A stretch of DNA of 15,825 bases from an uncultured Collinsella sp. Its GTDB lineage: Bacteria > Actinomycetota > Coriobacteriia > Coriobacteriales > Coriobacteriaceae. The position numbers and the translations under genes are program-made. Below the pieces are notes generated by a model. It made no database searches and was not told the DNA's origin. It worked only from the letters and a program-made list of their open reading frames with translations. Positions within the stretch are counted from its first letter, which is position 1, and each line of letters begins with the position of its first letter. Location of the stretch: contig CALINZ010000278.1 in assembly GCA_938045085.1 (NCBI GenBank), positions 1-15,825 on the forward strand. Direction: 5' to 3'. Below are positions 1 to 6,197 of the stretch, piece by piece.

Positions 1-18
1 CCATCCCTGAAACCACCC

Positions 19-54
19 GGAGCGGGGGCGACCAACTCGCCTCCGCTCCTTTTT
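19..54 (+). terminator. Intrinsic terminator/attenuator upstream of the sortase gene
   Basis: A 13-bp stem (19-31 pairing with 37-49, one G-U pair, loop CCAAC) is followed directly by five Ts (50-54). This is a textbook rho-independent terminator for the gene that must lie just left of the window. It ends only 21 bases before the sortase start and no promoter is visible in between, so the sortase is probably expressed by partial read-through. That would make it an attenuator that keeps sortase lower than the upstream, presumably pilin, gene. The structure is seen; the attenuation role is inferred. Confidence 0.75.
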
Positions 55-75
55 CACAGCACAGAGGGCCTTGCC

Positions 76-921
76 ATGAAAAAGCACTCCGGCACCATCC
101 TGCTCGTCCTCATTTTCTTTGTGGGCCTTGCGGTGATGCTCTACCCTACCATCAGCGATTACATCAACCAGCGCAACCAGACCAGGGTTGTGAACAGCTA
201 CGCCCAACAGGTGGACGGCCTGTCCGACGCCGACTACACGGCCTATTTTAATGCCGCCGACGTCTTCAATCAGGAGATTGCCGCCGACCCGGATGCGTTG
301 TATTTTCCGCAGCGCTTTCCCACCTACGAAAGCACGCTGGACGTGACCGGCACCGGGATCATGGGCTACATCACGATCTCCAAGATCGGCGTGGAGCTGC
401 CCATCTACCACGGCACCAGCGATGGCGTGCTGCAGATCGCCGCAGGCCACTTGGAGGGCACCAGCCTGCCGGTGGGCGGCCAGAGCACCCACGCGGTCAT
501 TTCGGCCCACCGCGGCCTGCCCAGCGCCAAGCTGTTCACCAATCTGGACCAGCTGGAAGTGGGCGACACCTTCACCATCACGGTGCTGGACCGGGTGCTG
601 ACCTATGAGGTGGACCAGATCTCCATTGTACTGCCCACCGAGACGGACAACCTCAAGGTGGTGGACGGCAAGGATTACGTCACCCTGATGACCTGCACCC
701 CCTACGGCATCAACTCCCACCGCCTTCTGGTGCGCGGACGGCGCATCGAAACGCCGGACAAGCTCAAGCACATCCGCGTGACCAGCGAGGCCACCAAGAT
801 CGAACCCATTATCACAGCACCCATCATGGCACTGCCGCTGTTGCTGTTGCTGCTGCTCTGGCTGCTGTTCTCCACACGCAAACGCAAATCTACACGAGGT
901 GAAAATCATGAAACGCACTGA
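76..921 (+). CDS. Class C (pilus-assembly) sortase
   Basis: This is a 281-residue membrane-anchored cysteine transpeptidase of the class C sortase family, which links pilin subunits covalently on the outer face of the membrane. Residues 7-25 form an N-terminal membrane segment and residues 250-266 (a leucine run) a C-terminal one followed by a basic tail; two membrane segments are typical of class C. The catalytic triad is visible: His145 in ISAHRG, Cys207 in TLMTCTPYG, and Arg216 in HRLLVRG. A clear aromatic DPW/DPF lid motif was not found, although DPDALYF near residue 71 lies in the lid region. AGAGGG at 63-68 is a good ribosome site for ATG 76. The last 14 bases overlap the next start (ATG 908), so the two are translationally coupled. 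Codon use (Ser mostly AGC/TCC) resembles a Clostridia pilus locus more than the rest of the window. The family call is firm; pilin substrates are inferred. Confidence 0.93.
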   Translation: MKKHSGTILLVLIFFVGLAVMLYPTISDYINQRNQTRVVNSYAQQVDGLSDADYTAYFNAADVFNQEIAADPDALYFPQRFPTYESTLDVTGTGIMGYITISKIGVELPIYHGTSDGVLQIAAGHLEGTSLPVGGQSTHAVISAHRGLPSAKLFTNLDQLEVGDTFTITVLDRVLTYEVDQISIVLPTETDNLKVVDGKDYVTLMTCTPYGINSHRLLVRGRRIETPDKLKHIRVTSEATKIEPIITAPIMALPLLLLLLLWLLFSTRKRKSTRGENHETH

Positions 922-1198
922 TTTCAAAAAGCACGCTGCGGCGCTTATGCTGGGGCTTGTGCTTCTGGCTGCATGTGCACTGCCCACCTTCGCCACCAGC
1001 GCCAACATCAAGCTGACCGATGGCCACGGAAATCCCAACACCGGCTCCATCCACGTCAATCTCTACGACAGCACCAACAACAAGGCGCTGAGCGGCGGTG
1101 AGCTGACTGTGTACCGCGTGGCCGAGGTGCAGCGCAAAAACGGCAACCTGAGTTTCGAATACTGCGGCGACTTTGACGGCTGCGCCATCGAGCTGGGC
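908..1198 (+). pseudogene. Truncated pilin-type surface protein (N-terminal 97 residues)
   Basis: Residues 1-30 are a signal peptide: the basic start MKRTDFKKHA, a hydrophobic stretch with an ALPTFAT-like cleavage region. The mature part reads as the beginning of a Gram-positive pilin or SpaA-like surface protein, with a short beta-strand segment (SIHVNLYDS), then LSGGELTVYRVAEV and a FEY...CAIELG segment. The gene starts inside the sortase stop region (14-base overlap), as expected for a minor pilin in a sortase operon. Everything that should follow is missing: the rest of the domain, the Cna-B/SpaA repeats, the LPxTG sorting signal and the membrane anchor. At 1196-1204 the frame passes into an activase. 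No catalytic or sorting motif survives, so this piece alone cannot be anchored to the wall. The pilin call rests on style and on the sortase neighbour. Confidence 0.7.
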
Positions 1199-4100
1199 GG
1201 CCAAGACGCCAAGATGATCTTCTTCTGCACCAACGATAAGGGAGACATCGAGGTTGCCGACATGCGCATGAACGGCTCGTGCGCAGGCGGTACCGGTGCA
1301 TTTATCGACGAGATGGCAAAGCTCATGGGGGTCGGCAACGAATCGGGCGAGTTCGAGCAGCTCGCAAGCCGGGGAACGACCGTCCACGAGGTCTCGGGCC
1401 GCTGCGGCGTGTACGCAAAGACCGATATCCAGCCGCTGCTCAACGAGGGCATTCCTACCACCGACCTGGCGCTTTCGGCGCTTCACGCGGTCGCCCGCCA
1501 AACGATCGGCGGTCTGGCCCAGGGTATCGACATCGAGCCGCCGGTAATCTTCGAGGGCGGTACGCTCGCCTACAACCCCACACTGGTCCGCGTGTTCCGG
1601 GAGCAACTGAATCTATCGGACGATCAGGTTATCGTCCCGCGCGATCCGCAGATCATGGTCGCGCGCGGTGCCGCCCTGTCGCTGACCGACATGTTCGCAT
1701 CGTCCCAACCGATCGACCTTCCCGACGCTTTTGTCCGGCTGGATAAGCTCGAGACGGTCGCGCCCGCAAGCGGGGAGGGACGTCTTGCCCAGCCCTTTTT
1801 TGCCACACCTGCCGAGCAGGCGGATTTTACGGCACGCCATGGCAAAGAGACGCCGGCAAAGGGTCCGGATGCGTATGCGCCCGGAGAGACGGTGCGTGTG
1901 GCGCTCGGTATCGATTCGGGGAGCACGACGACCAAGTTCGCCCTGGTCGATGAGGCGGGTGAGCTTGTCGATTCGTTCTACGCGTCTAATAACGGCAGAC
2001 CGCTCGACGTCGCCCAACAGGGTCTTGTCAGCTTGAAGAACCGCTGGGAGACAGCGGGAGTCACGCTTGCGATCGATGCCGTGGGCACCACGGGATACGG
2101 CGAGGAGCTTTTCGCGCGCGCGTTCCACGCCGACTACCATACGGTCGAGACGGTCGCGCACGCCCGCGCCGCGTGCGCATGCGTTCCCGATGCGACCTTC
2201 GTGCTCGACATCGGCGGACAGGATATGAAGGCCATCTGGCTCAACCACGGCGTGCTGACCGATATCGTCGTCAACGAGGCGTGCTCTGCGGGCTGCGGCT
2301 CGTTCCTCGAGGGTTTTGCCAAAAACCTCGGAATAGCCGTTGAGGATATCGCGACCGAGGCATTTTCGTCCAAAGCCCCCGCCGTTCTCGGCAGCCGCTG
2401 CACGGTGTTCATGAACAGCAGCGTCGTTTCCGAGCAGCGGCGCGGTAAGGGTCCGGGCGACATCATGGCCGGTCTCTGCCGTTCGATTATCGAGAACGTG
2501 TTCACCAAGGTCATTCGCGTTTCAAATCTCAACCGTCTGGGCGACAAAGTCGTTGTCCAGGGCGGCACGTTCCGAAACGACGCGGTGCTGCGCGCATTCG
2601 AGCAGTATCTGGGCAAACCCGTCACGCGTGCGCCCCACCCGGGGCTGATGGGCGCTATCGGTATCGCCCTGCTCGCGCGCGAGGAATGCCGCAAGGGCGA
2701 CGCCGGCACGTCGTTTATCGGGCTCGATGCCGTGGAGCGCTTCGAGCATCGCGAATTCGGCGGCGTTACCTGCCGTCGGTGCAACAACCGCTGCCAGCGC
2801 GCGGTCGTGGCATTTGGCGACGGCTCGCTTTACGTCACGGGCAATCGCTGCCCGCGCGGCGGCGCCATCTCATGGGATGAGCTCGTGCGCGAGGTTCCCG
2901 CGGCGGAGGAGCTGCGTCCGCAGGGTGCTTGCGAGGCACAGGCACCCGGCACGGGGCGCGACCGGACCGCGGCTGCCCCCAATCTCTTTGTCGACCGCGA
3001 GAAGCTGCTGTTCGAGTCGTACCCCACGGTTCCCGTCAGCGGGGGGCGCGATGTCACGATCGGCATTCCCCGTGTGCTCGAGTTCTGGGACACCATGCCG
3101 TTCTGGTCGACGTTCTTCAGCACGCTCGGCTTTAAGGTGCGCGTCTCGGGACGCAGCACCAAGGCGATGTACGAGCGCGGTCTGGCGCACGTCACATCCG
3201 ACACCGTGTGCTTCCCGGCCAAGCTCGTCCACGGGCACATCCGCAATCTCGTCGACGCCGGCGTCGACCGCATCTTCATGCCCATCATCACGACGGTGCC
3301 CACCGAAAACACCGCCTCTACCAGCGAGTGGATGTGCGCCGTCGTAAAGGGATACCCCTACGTGATGCGCAATTCCGATAACCCGGAGGAGCGTTTCGGC
3401 GTTCCGTTCGATACGCCGCTGTTCCACTGGTACGACGAGGGCGACCGAAACCGCCAGCTCAAGGCGTGGTGCAAGGAGACCTTCGATATCGATGCCGACC
3501 TGGTTGCCAAGGCGACCGAGCAGGCGGACCGCGCGCAGGAGACGTTTGAGAACCAGCTGCAGCTGCGCGGCAGGCAGGTGCTCGAGAACGTGCGCGAGGA
3601 CGGCGGCTACGCGGTGGTGATCGCTTCGCGCCCGTACCACAACGACCCGCTGGTCAACCACGGGCTGCCCAAGCTCTTCTCTGAGCGCGGCATCCCCGTG
3701 CTGACGCCCGATGCGGTGCCGGGGGTCTGCAACGTCGATCTTTCCAACAGCCGCATCGACATCGTGAACAACTACCATGCGCGCATGCTGTCGTGCGCGG
3801 TCATCGTCGCATCGACGCCCGAGCTCGAGCTCGTGCAGATGGGCAGCTTCGGCTGCGGCCACGATGCGTATCTCACCGACGAGATCGCGCGCATGATGGG
3901 CGAGATGGGCTCCAAGGTTCCGATGATGATCAAGCTCGATGAGAGCGACGTCGCCGGTCCCATGGGCATTCGCGTGCGTTCGTTTATCGAGTCGGTCAAC
4001 CGTCGTCGCGCGGAGGAGCGTGCCGAGGGCGCCCGGGTGCACGCGGTCCATCCGCTCGACGACCCGTATAAGGTCAAGTACACCAAGCGCGACCGGCACG

Positions 4101-5332
4101 ACAAGATCGCGCTGGTCCCCAACACCTCCCATGCGTTCTGCAGGCTCATGACCGCGGCGATGCGCAATCAGGGCGTGCGCGCCGAGGCCCTTGATATCGG
4201 GCGCGAGGATGCCATCCGCCTGGGCAAACGCTATGTGCACAACGACATCTGCTTCCCCGCGCAAATCGTGATCGGCGAGGCGCTCGCGGCACTCGAGAGC
4301 GGTAAGTACGACCCGCACGACGTCGCCGTGGTGACTGGCAAGTATATCGGCGACTGCCGCCTGACGCACTACATGCCCCTGCTGCGCCGCGCGCTCGACG
4401 ACGCGGGATACGACTATGTCCCGGTGCTCACCAACGACGACGTCGATGCCCACAATGCGCATCCGGGCTTCAAGCTCGGCCTTGGCCCGAGCATCCAGAT
4501 CGCCTACGGTCTTCCCATGATCGATGCCCTCGAGGCCATGCTTAGGCGCATCCGTCCCTACGAGCTCGAGAAGGGCGCGGCGGACGCTGCGTTCGACCGC
4601 GCGCTCGATGAGGTTATCGAGGGCATGGAGCGCTCCGGGCTGAGAGGCCAGGCGACGGGCTTCAAACGCGCGCTTGCGATCATGGACGCCGTTCCGTACG
4701 ACCGCTCGAACCCGCATCCGACCGTTCTCATCGTGGGCGAGTACCTGCTCAATTTCCATCTCGGCGCCAACCACGAGATCGAGCGCTACCTCGAGGACAA
4801 CGGGCTCGAGGTCATCGAGGCGCGCATGACCGACGTGATCCGCAAGACCTATTTCTACAAGCATGCGCAGTCGCGCGAGTTCCACGTCGACCTGTCGCTG
4901 CCCGAAAAGGCCTGGTACGCCACGGCGGACAACCTGTTCGAGCTCGCGCACGACCGTTGCGACCGCCTGGGCGCAGCGAGCCCGCTCTACGAGCCGCCGA
5001 CGCGCATGCCCGAGCTCGTGCGCGCGAGCGATAAGATCCTGCACCATACGTTCGATGCGGGCGAGGGCGTGCTGATTCCGGCGGAGATTCTCGAGCACGC
5101 CAAGCGCGGCTGCCGCAACTTCGTGATCCTGCAGCCGTTCGGGTGTCTGCCCAACCATGTCGTGGGGCGCGGGCTCATCCATGCGCTCAAGGAGCAGTAT
5201 CCCACGGCGCAGTTCCTGCCGCTCGACTACGATCCCGACGTGAGCTTCGCCAACGTGGAGAACCGTCTTCAGATGCTCATCATGAACGCCAAGGCGCAGG
5301 GGTGCGGTGAGGCGCATGGCGAGACCGCGTAA
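908..5332 (+). CDS. Chimeric frame: pilin N-terminus joined to 2-hydroxyacyl-CoA dehydratase/activase protein
   Basis: This is one open frame of 1474 residues with two unrelated parts. Residues 1-97 are a secreted pilin (see separate entry). From residue 97 (Gly-Gly-Gln-Asp) it is the large BcrAD/BadFG activase plus DUF2229/HgdB-like protein of anaerobes. Such proteins hydrolyse ATP to deliver electrons, through a 4Fe-4S cluster, to dehydrate 2-hydroxyacyl-CoA; the substrate here is unknown. Visible parts: a truncated first activase domain (97 to ~315; cluster-type Cys125 in GSCAGGTG and Cys166 in SGRCGVY); a complete second ATPase domain (GIDSGSTTTK 334-343, DIGGQDMK 434-441, Cys459, Cys498); a cysteine cluster (622, 625, 629, 648); DUF2229 from ~715; and an HgdB-like C-terminus with the HNDICFPAQ motif near 1110. 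The first copy lacks its own GxDxGSTT loop, so at least ~100 residues are missing. ATG 908 is preferred over GTG 899 because GAGG (896-899) sits 8 bases before it. tetR overlaps the end. Cytoplasmic function is expected, yet the frame starts with a signal peptide, so the joint product is probably not natural. Confidence 0.85.
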   Translation: MKRTDFKKHAAALMLGLVLLAACALPTFATSANIKLTDGHGNPNTGSIHVNLYDSTNNKALSGGELTVYRVAEVQRKNGNLSFEYCGDFDGCAIELGGQDAKMIFFCTNDKGDIEVADMRMNGSCAGGTGAFIDEMAKLMGVGNESGEFEQLASRGTTVHEVSGRCGVYAKTDIQPLLNEGIPTTDLALSALHAVARQTIGGLAQGIDIEPPVIFEGGTLAYNPTLVRVFREQLNLSDDQVIVPRDPQIMVARGAALSLTDMFASSQPIDLPDAFVRLDKLETVAPASGEGRLAQPFFATPAEQADFTARHGKETPAKGPDAYAPGETVRVALGIDSGSTTTKFALVDEAGELVDSFYASNNGRPLDVAQQGLVSLKNRWETAGVTLAIDAVGTTGYGEELFARAFHADYHTVETVAHARAACACVPDATFVLDIGGQDMKAIWLNHGVLTDIVVNEACSAGCGSFLEGFAKNLGIAVEDIATEAFSSKAPAVLGSRCTVFMNSSVVSEQRRGKGPGDIMAGLCRSIIENVFTKVIRVSNLNRLGDKVVVQGGTFRNDAVLRAFEQYLGKPVTRAPHPGLMGAIGIALLAREECRKGDAGTSFIGLDAVERFEHREFGGVTCRRCNNRCQRAVVAFGDGSLYVTGNRCPRGGAISWDELVREVPAAEELRPQGACEAQAPGTGRDRTAAAPNLFVDREKLLFESYPTVPVSGGRDVTIGIPRVLEFWDTMPFWSTFFSTLGFKVRVSGRSTKAMYERGLAHVTSDTVCFPAKLVHGHIRNLVDAGVDRIFMPIITTVPTENTASTSEWMCAVVKGYPYVMRNSDNPEERFGVPFDTPLFHWYDEGDRNRQLKAWCKETFDIDADLVAKATEQADRAQETFENQLQLRGRQVLENVREDGGYAVVIASRPYHNDPLVNHGLPKLFSERGIPVLTPDAVPGVCNVDLSNSRIDIVNNYHARMLSCAVIVASTPELELVQMGSFGCGHDAYLTDEIARMMGEMGSKVPMMIKLDESDVAGPMGIRVRSFIESVNRRRAEERAEGARVHAVHPLDDPYKVKYTKRDRHDKIALVPNTSHAFCRLMTAAMRNQGVRAEALDIGREDAIRLGKRYVHNDICFPAQIVIGEALAALESGKYDPHDVAVVTGKYIGDCRLTHYMPLLRRALDDAGYDYVPVLTNDDVDAHNAHPGFKLGLGPSIQIAYGLPMIDALEAMLRRIRPYELEKGAADAAFDRALDEVIEGMERSGLRGQATGFKRALAIMDAVPYDRSNPHPTVLIVGEYLLNFHLGANHEIERYLEDNGLEVIEARMTDVIRKTYFYKHAQSREFHVDLSLPEKAWYATADNLFELAHDRCDRLGAASPLYEPPTRMPELVRASDKILHHTFDAGEGVLIPAEILEHAKRGCRNFVILQPFGCLPNHVVGRGLIHALKEQYPTAQFLPLDYDPDVSFANVENRLQMLIMNAKAQGCGEAHGETA
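1190..1207. other. Breakpoint between two sequence origins
   Basis: To the left the codons read Ile-Glu-Leu-Gly, typical of a pilin domain. To the right they read Gly-Gly-Gln-Asp-Ala-Lys, the conserved core of an activase ATPase domain. The shared bases are a GGCGGC-type stretch at 1196-1201, which could serve as microhomology. Serine codon use changes here: TCG is nearly absent before the point (one case in the sortase) and is four of the first five serine codons after residue 123. The break is in frame, so no stop or frameshift flags it. Confidence 0.75.
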
Positions 5333-6005
5333 GGACGCCGATGCGCCCGATGCACGCACCCGTATCATCGAGGCGTTTTGGGAGCTCATCGAGAACAACA
5401 GCATCTTCGAGCTGTCGGTTGGCGAGGTGACCCGCGCCGCCCAGTGCAATCGCGGAACGTTTTACTACTATTTTCACGATTTCGATGAACTCGTCGCCAT
5501 CGCCATAGCCCAGCTGCTGCAGGATAACGAGCTCATCACCGATGCCCTCTGGCATTTTTCGAGCGAGGGCGACCTTTCGGCGTTCGACCGGCGCGACGTC
5601 CGCTGCCTGCTGCGGCGCATCGTCATCACCATGAGGGCGGGTGCCGCCGAGCAGGTCGTGCAGGGCATCCATACGATCATCATCGACCGCGTGAGAGAGA
5701 TCGTCCACCCCGACGGAGAAGAGCTCAAGGCGGATTCGAGCTTTGCGGTGGGCTTTCTGGTCTCGGGCATCATGGGCTTTGTGATGGCGGTCGGCTTTGC
5801 CCGGGAGGGCGGCGAGGAGATAGACCTCGAGCAGCCGGGGGACAGCGCGTGCGCGTACCTGAGGGCGGTCGCCATGCAGACGGTGGAAACGGTCGCGCAA
5901 GTCGAGGGCGTCGATACATCCGAGCTGCTCGAACGCGTCTCCAAGGAGGCCGATGCCTATCGCGCATCGCGTGCGACGAGTCCCGACGTGGTGAAAGACG
6001 CCTAG
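5316..6005 (+). CDS. TetR-family transcriptional regulator
   Basis: This is a 229-residue TetR-type repressor. The N-terminus carries the family DNA-binding domain: MARPRK start, helices at about 14-28, and the helix-turn-helix at about 31-55, with SVGEVTRAAQCNRGTFYYYF matching the usual pattern of a small turn, then a Gly-Thr-Phe-Tyr-x-Tyr-Phe recognition helix. The C-terminal half is helical and would hold the ligand/dimer domain; its ligand is unknown. ATG 5316 lies 17 bases inside the end of the dehydratase/activase frame. GTG 5307 is a possible alternative giving three more residues, and Shine-Dalgarno spacing does not decide between them. Overlap with the upstream gene suggests co-transcription, so it may regulate that gene or its own operon; this is inference. 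It ends with TAG 192 bases before clpC. Confidence 0.88.
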   Translation: MARPRKDADAPDARTRIIEAFWELIENNSIFELSVGEVTRAAQCNRGTFYYYFHDFDELVAIAIAQLLQDNELITDALWHFSSEGDLSAFDRRDVRCLLRRIVITMRAGAAEQVVQGIHTIIIDRVREIVHPDGEELKADSSFAVGFLVSGIMGFVMAVGFAREGGEEIDLEQPGDSACAYLRAVAMQTVETVAQVEGVDTSELLERVSKEADAYRASRATSPDVVKDA

Positions 6006-6030
6006 GGTTTCTCTTGCGGGGCGCCTGTCG

Positions 6031-6058
6031 CGCATCGCGCGGTGAGTCCCGCGATGCG
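6031..6058. repeat. Perfect 9-bp inverted repeat downstream of tetR
   Basis: CGCATCGCG (6031-6039) and CGCGATGCG (6050-6058) are exact reverse complements separated by 10 bases. A T-run does not follow, so it is not a standard intrinsic terminator. It could be a transcript-end hairpin for tetR or a regulator site. The left arm is a near copy of sequence at the 3' end of tetR itself (5961-5972). Confidence 0.6.
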
Positions 6059-6185
6059 GTCATAACCTGCATTCATGTGAGCCGGGTTTATAGATATTCC
6101 TCCAGCTGTTAACATAGACAACCTGTGGGTAAAGAGACAAAAGTGCCGCCGACGGGCGGGCGTTTTGATTTCGATGAACTCATGT

Positions 6186-6190
6186 AAGGA
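6186..6190 (+). promoter_or_regulatory. Ribosome binding site fixing the clpC start
   Basis: AAGGA lies 7 bases before ATG 6198. It selects this ATG over the in-frame TTG at 6165, which would add 11 residues not seen in ClpC proteins. No CtsR or HAIR-type operator was recognised in the 192 bases between tetR and clpC. Confidence 0.75.
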
Positions 6191-6197
6191 AACGAGC

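Noticed and set aside
908..5332. A new class of exported dehydratase activase
   Set aside because: The loss of the first ATP-binding loop, the codon shift and the conserved-motif breakpoint fit a chimera better than a functional secreted enzyme.
2870..5449. Very long open frame on the minus strand opposite the dehydratase/activase gene
   Set aside because: It mirrors the plus-strand gene, has an Arg/Val/Leu/His-rich composition without any recognisable motif, and arises from the GC-rich third positions of the real gene.
6165..6197. In-frame upstream TTG as an alternative clpC start
   Set aside because: It would add 11 residues not seen in ClpC, while AAGGA sits at ideal distance from ATG 6198.
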